Shown here piece after piece: positions 10,014 to 20,239 of a stretch of DNA of 64,000 nt. Both the position numbers and the translations under genes were made by a program. The notes under the pieces are model-generated. The model saw only the letters and a list, made by a program, of their open reading frames with translations, made no database searches and was not told the DNA's origin. Origin of the DNA: Undaria pinnatifida. Lineage: Eukaryota; Sar; Phaeophyceae; Laminariales; Alariaceae. Numbering within the stretch: the first letter of the stretch is position 1; every line of letters starts with the position of its first letter. The stretch spans positions 13,471,344 through 13,535,343 of the forward strand of contig JABAKD010000019.1 in the NCBI GenBank assembly GCA_012845835.1. Direction: 5' to 3'.

Positions 10014-10293
10014 AAGTGCTACGATAGAGAGAGGTATGCCTTTTCATGGCGACAATGTTTTCTGAATTATGGCGCTCCTTAACCCAAAATCGTCGGGAAA
10101 AGTTTTTTTTAGCCAATTAATTTGTTTTTGCATGATTCTCGTGAGGTACCTATTAATAGCTGGGCCATGGCATTTTTCATCCGGTGAGGAGCAGTTTAAA
10201 GTTTTCTCCAAATCAGGTGTTGGGAGGGGTCTTAACCTCCCAAATTGACGAAAAACTCGGGAACAAAGTGGAGCATCTCTGTCGTGCCACGCG
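10014..10293. mobile_element. MITE-B, full-length copy
   Basis: The ends are AAGTGCTACGATAGAGAGAG and CATCTCTGTCGTGCCACGCG. The interior shares GCGCTCCTTAACCCAAAATC, GGGCCATGGCATTTTTCATC and GGGAGGGGTCTTAACCTCCC with the copy at 38415-38672. The last of these is the family's inner palindrome. Confidence 0.7.
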
Positions 10294-10846
10294 TATGGAG
10301 CTTAAGAGTGGAGGGTGCATGATGATGAATGAAACCGACGGGTGGAGGTATTGTTTAGGACCAAGCCGTGCGAAATGGTAGGAGTATGGCTTGATGGGCA
10401 GAGGGTGGACGAGAACCTACTGAGAAGGAAGGGTACACAAAGAAAGGGTGACAGAACCAAACGAAAGAAAACTTAGGCCTCGGGTTCAAGCGTAGCGAGT
10501 AGATGGGCAGGCAATCACGAGGAGGGGTGGAGCTGTTGTTTGGAGCCAAAGGTGAGAAACAGCAGGCTGAGGGTTGACGAACGGGATCCATAGCAAGCGT
10601 AGGGTTGAAGGGCGAAAGGTAGATGCTCATGGAAACTAAAAGCGAAGATGGAGCTAAGACTATTGAAAAACAGTAGAGCTTGACGGCTCGAGGGTGCTAA
10701 GGTGATGGACATGGAATGAAAATGCAGGGTTGGTCAAGACATGCGTGAGATCAAGCAACGTAGACCGCCCTGAAGGCACATGTACTTGGGTCTTAGTTTC
10801 GCTACAACATGCAATGCTATAGGCAGAAGCCGGGATTACTGCCTCG
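10294..10846. other. No gene recognised; purine-rich
   Basis: The plus strand is rich in AAG, GGG and GGA runs, which lengthens pyrimidine-coded frames on the minus strand (91 codons at 10355-10630). No motif is visible. Confidence 0.4.
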
Positions 10847-11092
10847 GCTAAGGTTACGATGGTAGGGGGCAAATTTCCATTTTCTGTTTGAAGCCACGCC
10901 GCTCAAGAACGTGCTAAACAATATATATACTCCGGAGTACGGGCTTGGCGCACAATAACAAGCATCCCATGATCGTGCGTATTTCGAAACCTAATTCAGT
11001 GATACCAAAATAGGTAGCCACTGATCCGACCGGATCTTAGGTAGCTATGTTAACAGAAGTCCAAATGGTGACCCCTCTCGCATAGCCGCGGT
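10847..11092. mobile_element. MITE-A, degraded copy
   Basis: The ends CTAAGGTTACGATGGTAGGG and GTGACCCCTCTCGCATAGCC can be paired as diverged TIRs about 245 bp apart. The inner palindromes are mostly lost. Confidence 0.5.
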
Positions 11093-11271
11093 CGATCAAG
11101 CTCGAGTTTAACACTGAGAAAGACCAAGTTCCCTACCAGTATAACCGCTCTCGAACTTTGTTTTTCCCGAGAAAGCTCTCTCTTTTACATTGTTACGGGG
11201 TCTTTTCGATTAAGAGGGCATCTTTTTGTGGGCATATGGTGGTTGCTGATTAGGCGTGTGATTCGGTGTGA

Positions 11272-11553
11272 GACCAAGGTTACCGTCGGGGGGTTATGTT
11301 GTTTTGCGGGCTGTTTTTGCCGGGGCTCTGGGTCACTCGCGCGAGTGACCCTCCTGTTCCTTTGTGGGAACAATATCTCGTGCTGTTTTAATTTTGCGAC
11401 GTGGATCCGCAACGGAAAGGTGTAAGCCACGCCGCGCCTAAAAGCCGCCAAAAACGTATTTTGCAGTGAGGTACAGAGTCACTCGTGCGAAAGCGACTCA
11501 AACTCGGCAATGACGATAGGGGTATGGTACAGCAACACCGTAGTCTTGCTGGT
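11272..11553. mobile_element. MITE-A, full-length copy, inverted
   Basis: The ends are ACCAAGGTTACCGTCGGGGG and CAACACCGTAGTCTTGCTGG. The left palindrome is GGGTCACTCGCGCGAGTGAC. The right one is AGTCACTCGTGCGAAAGCGA, partly decayed. Confidence 0.7.
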
Positions 11554-11880
11554 GACCGACCCATTTCTCGTCACCGTGCGCATCGAGCAACTGTTGGAAG
11601 GAGCGCAATTCGACGTGGGTCTACCGAACTGTACAACAACCTACTAAAGGTATCAAGCAGCAGACGCTCGCCTCCTGCTAGTAGTGGACGGGTAGCACGT
11701 TCTGGCCATCACATTTCTGGCTATCGGGGCTGATCAACCGCGGAACTGCCCCATGCCGTTGGAATGGCACACTCCATTGTTATGGTAGTATCCGATGCCA
11801 TGGTTTTGTTTTTACCAAACTTCAATACGATTTTTTTCTGGAAGAAGTGAAGTCTTGTGTAGCCACGTCTACAGTTTATC
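11554..11880. other. No gene recognised
   Basis: Short frames only. Confidence 0.4.
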
Positions 11881-12394
11881 ACCCGGTGCGAACTACTGCG
11901 TCGGGGTTATGTACGCCACCCCGGGCGATAGTCACCGTCGAATACGGTAGTAGCGCGATCCTCGCACCTCATCAAATGGTCGGATTGAATAACCCACCGG
12001 GTGTCCCACAACACCTGGTCACATATGTGAATCCCCACCACGGTCGCGTCGCTGTACATGATGAAACTACGTAACACCCCACTCTGTGATGCCCGTCTAG
12101 GTTCAAAAACATATATCATCGGGTGAATTATACGCCAGGGGTGGGATATACCACGCCCCGGGCGACTTACACCAACGTAGAAAGGTAGTAGTAGCGCGAT
12201 CTTCCAATCTATTCTCTGGGGGTGGGATTGAAGCGCTCACCGAGTGTCCTCGAAAGCCCCTGTCCAAATTACTAGTTCCAAACCAGCATTCCATCACAGC
12301 ATCACCATTAGTACTACGTGTAAACGCCCCCCGTCGAAAACAGCCTGACTGGAGCTAAACTACCCTCAGTGGGATACTGCAGGAGACACAGGGT

Positions 12395-12540
12395 ACTATT
12401 TTGATACTACACTTTTTTATACTATATTAGTACCTAACCCTAACCCTATGTAGTACTGTAACAGTACTATTTAATACTTCAATAGTGGTATTTAATAGTA
12501 TAGTGGTACTGCTAAACACTATAATAGCACGGTAGAGGTG
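12395..12540. repeat. AT-rich TAGTACT / TAATACT tract
   Basis: TAGTACT, AGTACTATT and AATAGTGGTA recur in both orientations, so the strand can fold on itself. Two CCTAAC units occur at 12433-12446, too few to call telomeric. Confidence 0.45.
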
Positions 12541-12819
12541 CATCTTGGTTATTCTGAGGTTCCTGACTGTGTAACCTACTCTTCTATATACCTCACACAA
12601 AAAAGGTTTTTTCGTGGACGTGAAGGTACACTTCGATGGACAGACTCATGACCTATCTATATACACAAGATATACATATATAAAACACACATCCCTCGTA
12701 CCAAAGAAGACTGGCATTCCGACGATTGTATGATGAAGAGGTTAAGCAGGGTTAAGGAGCCGCTTTATTCAGAAAACACCCCAGCCGAAAATGCTACGAA
12801 CCTCTGTCGTAGCACGCTT
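12523..12819. mobile_element. MITE-B, diverged copy
   Basis: The right end CCTCTGTCGTAGCACGCTT fits the MITE-B TIR well, and AAGGAGCCGCTTTATTCAGA resembles the copy at 56889-57146. The left end ATAATAGCACGGTAGAGGTG is a weaker match. Confidence 0.45.
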
Positions 12820-13140
12820 GAGGAGCGTGACATGCGACACCCTGGGTGATACCAGGTATACACGATATACGTACCATCGTTCAAAGGTAATTGAGCGGTT
12901 CTGTCACCCCGTGAGATGGGCAGATTCAAGTGCCCCACCGCGTGTCCTCGAGCCATCTAATAGTGTTTTGCTGTAAATCAAAGAGTACAACACCTGCCCC
13001 GCGGTGGCAGTCTGGGCTGATAAAACAACTTCATCACCCCGGTGCGCAATATTCAAGGGTGTGATCTTCAACGCCCCGGGATTTACACACAGTCGTCTAA
13101 AAGAGCTACTGTAACACGATCTTGGTATATCCCGAAATGC

Positions 13141-13324
13141 CTGGCTTATCACCCGGTGTGATGTACTGCAGGGGTGTGGCTTACAACAACCGGGTGATAT
13201 ACTGGCTTATCACCCGGTGTGATGTACTGCAGGGGTGTGGCATACAACAACCGGGTGATATACTGGCTTATCACCCGGTGTGATGTACTGCAGGGGTGTG
13301 GCATACAACAACCGGGTGATATAC
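13141..13324 (+). repeat. 61-bp tandem repeat, three near-identical copies
   Basis: Units begin CTGGCTTATCACCCGGTGTG at 13141, 13202 and 13263 and differ by about one base (GGCTTAC versus GGCATAC). Each unit contains ATCACCCGGT near its start and ACCGGGTGAT near its end, so each can form its own hairpin. The high identity implies recent expansion or gene conversion. Confidence 0.9.
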
Positions 13325-13459
13325 ACGTTCTATAGAAGCAGAGCGCAATCCTCTCACCTCACGAGGCGGTCGGTTTCCATTGCCCACCGAGTGTTCTCAA
13401 GACCACTTTTGGCCAGCAACGGGAGGTGGTTGGTGTTGCTGTTGTGCAGATTACCGTCC

Positions 13460-13960
13460 CGCTCGTCCCACCGTTCGTCTCCCAACATCCACCGAAAGGC
13501 CCGTTTCCACTCGGAACTGGACACCTGCAATCGGTTAACCGCGCCAGCCATTCATATATGTAAGCACTATCAGCGCCTGTGTACTTATCCAAGGTTTCGA
13601 TACGCTTGTGTCCCACTCTTTCGTCGCCCAAAATCCAGCGTAATATCCCTTTTCACTCGACAATGCACACCTAGAGTCAACTCAACAGGGTTTTCCACAC
13701 ATGTAGGCAATAGGGGCGTTTTGGGTTGATCTTGTGCCATCCTTCGTGACCCATCACTCAGGAAAGGAATCGTTTCGACTCGGAGCTGGACACCTGCACA
13801 GTCGATTCAATGGGGTTTTCCTACCGACAAGAGCAGGACTTGTCGACGTTTGTTACAGTTATACAGTGACTTGTCTCGGTGGTCCCATACTTCGTCAGCC
13901 AACGTCCACCACCCATGGGCCCGTTTCCACTCGGCGCTGGACACCTACTACGTACGGTGT
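13460..13960 (+). repeat. Diverged tandem repeat, four units of 123-151 bp
   Basis: Each unit has a CCCA..CTTCGTC..CCCAACATCCA block followed by CCCGTTTCCACTCGG and CTGGACACCTGC. The GGACACCT-type anchors fall at 13519, 13665, 13788 and 13939. A plus-strand frame of 149 codons (13280-13729) runs through the first two units. Because the spacing is not a multiple of three, a repeated protein is unlikely. Confidence 0.6.
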
Positions 13961-14375
13961 AATGTGCCTCACGATGGTTTGCGTGGCAATCTTCCCAGAT
14001 AAGATGATACGCATCATCTCTTCAATATCTGCTGCCGTTTGCTAAAAGATGTCGCGCATCATACAAATATAAAGACAGATTGCCCGCCGTCCAGCGCGGC
14101 GAACGTTTACAATCGGACTTAGACCTGTATTTCAGCACAGGAAAACATTAAATGCCCCTCCCCCCCCCCAACAGATTGCATAGAACCGAATTTAACTACA
14201 ATCAATAGTCTAAACAATATCAAATCTTGCATGGAATGTTGATGGGTTTAGCGTTTACATAGGTGTAATGAAATGAACACATTTGAATACCGGTATGTAT
14301 GCGGTACACTGTAGTGTGGGATTGGAGTATTTCGGTAATCTCTCTACTGTGGGGGGACGGTGCCATTGATGGATA
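13961..14375. other. No gene seen
   Basis: Anonymous sequence with a short C-run at 14159-14169. Confidence 0.4.
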
Positions 14376-15757
14376 TTATAAAAATTGAAAAGCACTCCAG
14401 CTGTGAGGTCGAGGATTTTGCCGAAACTCATGTTTGCAAGCTGTGTGTGATACTCCGATCGCGCGTATTACGGGTTGTGTGTCCTCATTAAGGATATAGG
14501 TCGGCGACTCCCCTTGCAACTACGGTGTAGCTATCAGGGTCAACAGGGTGATGTTAGTCAGTCTGTGCGCGGAAACTATAAAACCCGTTTCTGAGGGGGA
14601 CAAAATCTGACAGCTGTGGAAGGAAATGCATCAGTTTATCAAGTGAATCCTGTAAGTCGAATATCCGGTGAAAAGAGGGCGGAGTTTTGGAGGACGCGGG
14701 GGCTTGGTTTTGATCAAAATGGAGCGGGGGTAGGGGGGGGGGAGGGTGGGGCAGGTCAATTTGTGCGTGGAAACTATACATCGTTTAAGGGGATGAATGT
14801 GACGGTTTTGGAAAGAATGCACCAGTTTATCATGTATGTCCTGTAAGTCGTACAGCCAGTGAATAGAAGGCGGAGTGTTCGAGGGGGTGGCGGTGGGGTG
14901 GGGGTGGGGGGCGGGGGAGGGGGGTGGGGGTTGGGGGGGGCGGGGTCGAGAGGGCTTTAGGTTGCATAGATGTAGGGGTTTGATATATGCGTGGTGCTAG
15001 GTGTAGGCGATGGTGCGGGTGGTGGGGAAGGAGGGGGCGTTGGGGGCGGGGGAGGGGTGGGAATTGCAGTAGCGGCATGGATGGCTCTAGAAAGATAACG
15101 AGATGATATCCAGTGCGAGGAAGTATTTACTACTCTGGCGGATTTTGATATAAGGTGGGGCGTTTGAGCAAGAGAGAGCGGGAAAGGGGGGGGGGGGGGG
15201 GGGGAGTTCAAGAGGTTTAGGTCACATATAACTACCTCCGCCCCAACCCCCCCCCTATGATGAACTGGTGTTTTTTTTTTTTTTTTCCCTAAAACCGTCA
15301 GATTTATCCCCTTAAAGGATTTATAGATTCCACGCACAAATTGCCCGCCCGTCCGCCCCCCCCCCACCCCCTTCCCCCCCCCTCCAACCCCGCTCGCTTT
15401 TGATCAAAACCAGGCCCCCCACGTCCTTCAAAACTCCGCCATCCCCTCACCGGTTATTCAACTTACAGGATTCACTTGATAAACGGATACATTTCCTTCC
15501 ACAGCTGTCAGATTTTGTCCCCCTCAGAAACGGGTTTTATAGTTTCCGCGCACAGACTGACTAACATCACCCTGTTGACCCTGATAGCTACACTGTAGTT
15601 GTAAGGGGAGTCGCCGACCTATATCCTTAATGAGGACACACAACCCGTAATACGCGCGATCGGAGTATCACACGAAGCTTGCAAAGATAATTTTTCGGCA
15701 AAATCTTCGATCTCACAGCTAGCTGGAATGTATTTTCGTTTTTTACAACAATATTAA
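14376..15757. mobile_element. Family-D fold-back element, both arms present
   Basis: The left arm (14376-14818) and right arm (15270-15757) are inverted copies. Shared blocks include CACTCCAGCTGTGAG, CTTGCAAGCTGTGTGTGATA, GATCGCGCGTATTACGGG, GTGTCCTCATTAAGGATATA, CAGGGTCAACAGGGTGAT, ACTATAAAACCCGTTTCTGA and TTTGATCAAAA. The central part has long G and C homopolymers (for example 15185-15204). The arms of roughly 450 bp and the absence of a transposase frame fit a fold-back or long-TIR (MULE-like) non-autonomous element. No clear target-site duplication was seen. Further copies lie at 15752, 34590, 37148, 41560, 50274 and 54921. Confidence 0.7.
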
Positions 15758-16060
15758 AATACACTCCAGCTCTCCAGCTGTGAGATCAAAGATTCGGTCG
15801 AAACTCATCTTTGCAAGATTGTGTGGGATATTCCGATCGCGCGTATTAATCATATGTGTAGGGGCTTGCTATACGCGTAGTGCTAGGTATATGCGATCGT
15901 GCGGGTGGTGGGGAAGAAGGGGGCGTTGAAGGAGGCGAATGAAAGCTACTTCATGGATGGCTAGAAAAATAATGGCGTGTTATCAATTCCGTAGAAGAAG
16001 TGTTTTATTATTACTTTGGCCGATTTCGATTGTAAGCGGGGCGTTTGAAAAAACTGGGCG
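15752..16060 (+). mobile_element. Family-D internally deleted copy
   Basis: The terminus (ACACTCCAGC..., TTTGCAAGATTGTGTGGG, GATCGCGCGTATTA) runs directly into the inner segment that starts TAGGGGCTTGCTATACGCGT. The stretch in between, present at 14500-14945, is missing. It starts exactly where the first copy ends. Confidence 0.6.
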
Positions 16061-16208
16061 GGGAAAAAATATGAAGGATATGTAATATGTAGTTAAGAAA
16101 CGAACAGATTCATATATCAATATAGAATCGTGACACAAAAACATGACGAAACGAACTGGAACATTTTATTAACTTGCTCTAGTAAGGTCAGCTGTGAGTA
16201 CGACAAAA

Positions 16209-16370
16209 ATGAGCCATCCCACTGTCTGTGGAGGTGCCGCATATTCCAACAAGTCTTCGAGCTCCTAACACGAGGAGCTCAATATTATATCAACACCATC
16301 ATCCATCATCACCCGAAAATTGACTCCGGAGACATTCGCTCGTTCGCGCAACCCGACCAAGCTTTTTCGC
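16209..16370. mobile_element. MITE-C, half copy
   Basis: GAGCCATCCCACTGTCTGTG at the end, GAGCTCCTAACACGAGGAGC as inner palindrome and CGCAACCCGACCAAGCTTTT further in match, on the opposite strand, the right half of 17562-17830. The other half is absent. Confidence 0.55.
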
Positions 16371-16458
16371 CCTATTAATAGACCTATAACAAATTGTACT
16401 CCTAAACATTTTGTTTTATCAACCGGTATTTCCTCACTTACTTGAGGAAGTCCACATT

Positions 16459-16722
16459 ATTAGCATTAACATTGTGATTAACATTAGCATTAACATTAAC
16501 GTTAACGTTGACATTAATAATAATAACAATAGCATTACACTAACATTAACATTGACATTAACATTGACATTAACATTAACATTGACATTGACATTAACAT
16601 TAACATTAACATTGACATTGACATTAACATTAACATTGACATTAACATTAACATTAACATTAACATTAACATTAACATCAACATTAACATTAACATTAAC
16701 ATCAACATTAACATTAACATTA
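16459..16722 (+). repeat. TTAACA hexanucleotide array
   Basis: About 40 units of CATTAA, with CATTGA and CATCAA variants, span roughly 260 bp. Open frames on both strands (for example runs of Asn-Val or Leu-Thr codons) are products of the repeat and should not be annotated as genes. Confidence 0.9.
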
Positions 16723-17202
16723 CCAGAAACACGATATGGCTCAACAAGTGCAACCCGAACCGTGGGATGGCTAAAGTTTCGAGTCGATACTCGCCTTAAA
16801 AAGCTGCGAAATACATTGGTTTCAAAGTGATGTTCAACCCCGTCCCCCGCAGTAGTTTCATCTATCATGTTAACTTAGAGCAGGCATTCTACAAAAAAGT
16901 AGACGTGTTTCTAGAGGGGTTAGAGTCGCGTTTGAGTTTTTTTTGTTATTATGAGAACGTCGGTTGTGTAACAATCTGAGTCCAAGGAGCAAACAGCCAG
17001 ATTCGAGGACACGGAATTATGCACTAAATCATGGCGTCGGAGGCAGCAGAAAGAAACGGGACGAAGATCTTCGACTAGACGAAATGAACGATGAGAGGAC
17101 GAAGATCTTCTTCCACCAAGGATACGGTTAATTTGTCACTATTCATATAGACTAGACTAATTAGTTGTCACTTGTGGTTCCTCATTTTGGACACCGTCTA
17201 CA
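16723..17202. other. No gene seen
   Basis: GGACGAAGATCTTC occurs twice (17061 and 17098). It is related in sequence to the 35-nt array at 17930-18780. Confidence 0.4.
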
Positions 17203-17472
17203 ACAGTACAGTAGAGGTGTGCCTCCTTTGTTTCCACAGACGCTCCTCACTCGAGGAGTTCTATCAACTCACTACTCGCAACACAGCATTTTTCGTTTTC
17301 AAATAAAAGTGCAATAAAAAAATGAGATTATGATCTAACCGATAGCCTTGACACACTAAACTAGAAACAATATTGCTAAACCTGAACGGCATTCCCACCA
17401 TTTCGGATTAAGAGGCCCCGTCAATAAAAAAAAAGATTGGTTAGCCAAAAAGGGCTACCTCTATTATACATA
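17203..17472. mobile_element. MITE of the A/B/C superfamily, separate family
   Basis: The ends ACAGTACAGTAGAGGTGTGC and GGCTACCTCTATTATACATA are diverged inverted repeats with the shared AGAGGT core. An inner palindrome CTCCTCACTCGAGGAG lies at 17244-17259. Length is about 270 bp, matching the sister families. Confidence 0.45.
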
Positions 17473-17561
17473 GCACCCGTCTTTTAAGCGGCTCAGCGAG
17501 TGCCTGCTTTTGCTTTGCGCGTTTGGTTTTGCGATAGGCACCACAATTTTCATTTGCTAGT

Positions 17562-17830
17562 AACTCATCCCACGGTAAGGGTTGCACTTTTACTTGTAGC
17601 GCCAAAACGTCCCTGGGCGATTGGGCTGCTCGTGTTCTTAGGAACTGCCGGTCAATGAAGTAACTTCACGAGTACATTTGTTTGTTAGCACTAAGTAAGG
17701 CAACAAAGCTTGGTCGGGTTGTGCGAACGAATGCCTTTGAAGTCATGTAGTATCGGGTGAGATATGGAGCTCCTCATTATTGTGGGGACCTCGATGGCTT
17801 TCTGCTGCACCCCTACCGTGAGACGGGTGT
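17562..17830. mobile_element. MITE-C, full-length copy
   Basis: The ends are CTCATCCCACGGTAAGGGTT and GCACCCCTACCGTGAGACGG. The interior contains GGAACTGCCGGTCAATGAAG and GTGCGAACGAATGC, both shared with 22452-22705. The right inner palindrome is GGAGCTCCTC...GGGGACCTC. Confidence 0.75.
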
Positions 17831-17929
17831 ATTTGTGCTGCGGCACCAAATAAGTTGATGCAATTCGATTGGTTACGAGCCACAGAACATCACGCGCGAT
17901 TGAAGTAGTTTCGGCCTAGAAAGGAGGAG

Positions 17930-18780
17930 TATATATATATTGGTATCATACCTAAGCCTTGGTAATTTCGCCGTTACAAAAGCAGGAATAAACAAGGTAT
18001 TGAAGACCTTAGTCAACCAGGAATGGACTAGAGGAAGGAGGCCTTCGCCGCGGAAAAGGACAGGAAGTGGAACGCTTTTCAGGAAGGAATGAACGAGATA
18101 CTTAAGGACTTCGCCAAACAGAAACGACGAAGAAAACGAAGAAATTTGTCTAGCAGGCAAAAAGGAGGCAACCTTCGTAAATGAAAGAGGTCATGAAGGC
18201 CCTCGCTAAGCCAACACACACGATATATCCAAGACCTTGTCTAGCAGAAGTTAACGAGACAACGAAGTCCTCCACACATCGACGAGATGATGACTTGGCC
18301 TTCGTCAACTAAATCAAAGTGATAATATATACATTCGTGAAGCTAAAACGGACGAGACAATGAAGACCTTTCGTCAAAGCAGAAATTAACGAGATTATGA
18401 ATATCTTCGCCAAGCAGAATTTCACGAGATAGTGAAGGCCTTCGTTAAGCAGTGTTAACTAGATTTTAAAGGCCTTCGTATATGGACAAGATGATATAGG
18501 CGTTTCGATAAGCAGATTTGAACGAGATAAAGAAGACTTTCGTCAATCGGAAACGAATACTATCTATCGTGAAAGTCCCTCGTTCAAGCAAAGTGTAACC
18601 AAAACATGATGACCTTCGTCAAGCAGAACCCAACGAGATAATATAGACCTTCATCAACCGGGAATGGACGAGATGACTAAGGCCTTCGTATATAAAAGAG
18701 AAGATGAAGGCTTTCGCCAAAAATAAACAACACGAGATGATGAAAACCTTTCTTAAGCGGATCTAAGAGGAAGAGTCGAA
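17930..18780 (+). repeat. Degenerate array of about 35-nt units
   Basis: The unit is near ACGAGATNATGAAGGCCTTC followed by GTCAAGCAGAAT. ACGAGAT-type anchors at 18389, 18424, 18458, 18486, 18522, 18553, 18633, 18668 and 18732 are 28-36 nt apart, apart from one double-spaced gap. A unit read in frame would give a charged helical peptide (NEIMKAFVKQ), but the period is not a fixed multiple of three and stops are common. Any protein origin is speculative. Confidence 0.6.
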
Positions 18781-18819
18781 TCACTGACTGCTGACACAAA
18801 CCTGGTAAGCAACAGCAAC

Positions 18820-19455
18820 ATGTACAAAACCTGGCGCGGGCGAAGTTGCGACAGCAACAGGCATAAATGCTACGATAGGGGGCCATCATTAGCGGTTTTT
18901 AGTAGGATGCAGCTCATCCCTGACGGGACTCGCCAAACAACTTACGGCTATTTGCACTTGGAGCATGTGAATGGCGCCCGTTGGGTGCAATCAGGACGCA
19001 CTCTGTCCCGGCATTGGTGTGATGCGAGGGTCTATCGTCTGACCTTCCTTCTTTTCTTATTACGGCATCGCGTGTCCTCTACGGCGCCGGTATATAACAG
19101 CCGGAAATACCAGCACTACATCGGTGTCCGGCACTACTCCGCATGCTGCAAATGCATACTTTCCACCTGTTACAAGAGATTTCGCAGGCATTGTAGCGGG
19201 AAATCGGCACTATGGAGGGACCACTACCGGAAGTATCATCACCTTTGGAATTGGGCACTAGACGATCCCTTCGTCTTGCATGATTATGATTTCTGGCATT
19301 CTCTTGAGGGTATCTCTTGTTATGTCCAGGCTGCCTTCTTCCATTCTCCGAATCGTCACCTCCTGGGAATCGTCTCTTCCAGAGCCACCCGTGACGACCT
19401 GATGTCGAGCTATATTAATATACACGGCCCACGATACGAGAAGCAGATGGGGTAG
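18820..19455 (+). other. 211-codon open frame, unassigned
   Basis: This is the longest plus-strand frame apart from the one over the copia gag. It is rich in Arg, His, Tyr and Cys with no recognisable domain. Another frame over 19075-19255 reads a Gly/Thr/Ser-rich stretch (TPHAANAYFPPVTRDFAGIV) with less biased composition, so it is unclear which, if any, is real. Confidence 0.15.
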
Positions 19456-19855
19456 ATCGATATTCGACCGGAAATACGTACAACAGGAGGGAAATAAAAT
19501 TTGAGCATATTATAGGCATTCTTGTTTATGGGTTTTCCTTGGTGTTTCTCCTCAATTTTCTTCAGGGTAGCTTTGGTGATCTCCAAGCTCTCTGCTTCAA
19601 TACTTTGAATCGCAGTTGCCTGGGGTTAATCTCCAGACCCACCAGATACGAACTGGTGTCGGCACATACATATCAATGTACAGAGTGATTCGTTCGATTT
19701 AAGACCATCCACCACAAGCGAAAACGGACCAGGGACCAAATAAGCGCGGTTCAATCGGCTTGTCACGCTGCTGTGTGAAGGCGAAATATAAAACCCAGCA
19801 TGGTGTTGATTACACATAACACTATCCGTTGCCTCACACAGTCACCGTACCTGTG
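19456..19855. other. No gene seen
   Basis: Anonymous sequence. Confidence 0.4.
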
Positions 19856-19925
19856 TAATCTAGTGGATAGGGCACCCGGCTGGTTCGCGTTAAGAAAACC
19901 CAAATGTATTCCCCGGCGAATATCC
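19856..19925 (+). repeat. tRNA-like fragment, probable SINE head or tRNA pseudogene
   Basis: AATCTAGTGGATAGGGCACC resembles a tRNA A box and D arm. AAATGTATTCCCCGG about 45 nt later is a poor B box. A closed cloverleaf cannot be drawn, so it is not called a tRNA gene. Confidence 0.3.
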
Positions 19926-20239
19926 ACGCCGTTTTTTCGATTCAGATCGTGAAAATTTGCACACACACGTGTTCTATGTGCCCTCGCGAAGACCTCATCC
20001 GATGTGTTCTTGTTCTATTTTTCGCGGACTTTTGTCAGTTGTTGTTGAGATTTTTCGGAAATTGTGGACCACCTTAGCCCAGTTTTCTCACGAAAAGAAA
20101 AGAAAAGAAAATCCTCCGCGGGTCAGGCCTGGGGATGGGCATGTAGAACACGTTTGCAAAATTTCAGGGTCTATCTCTCAAAAACGGCGCGAACATTTGG
20201 ACTTTTGCGCGTAAAAATGAGTAAGATTCGTTGTTTACT
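19926..20239. other. No gene seen; short AAAAG repeat
   Basis: An (AAAAG)n run lies at 20093-20111. Frames here are short. Confidence 0.4.

Larger units (their letters stand above)
11881..13400. repeat. Dispersed units of a CCGGGYGAT...GTGTCCTCG repeat
   Basis: Four diverged units share the order CCCCGGGCGA..TAC, AGTAGTAGCGCGATCCT, a GGTCGG/GGGTGGGATTGAA stretch and CCACCGRGTGTCCTCG. They lie near 11910-12015, 12151-12264, 12861-12957 and 13320-13400. The spacing is irregular, and other repeats (12395-12540, 12523-12819, 13141-13324) interrupt them. No coding content is visible. Confidence 0.5.

Noticed and set aside
13141..13324. Possible CRISPR array
   Set aside because: The 61-bp units are contiguous without variable spacers, and the context is eukaryotic.
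14830..15367. Proline/glycine-rich frames
   Set aside because: They come from G and C homopolymer-rich family-D sequence.
16411..16868. 139-144-codon frames with long Leu-Thr or Asn-Val runs
   Set aside because: They are readings of the TTAACA hexamer array and have no independent coding support.
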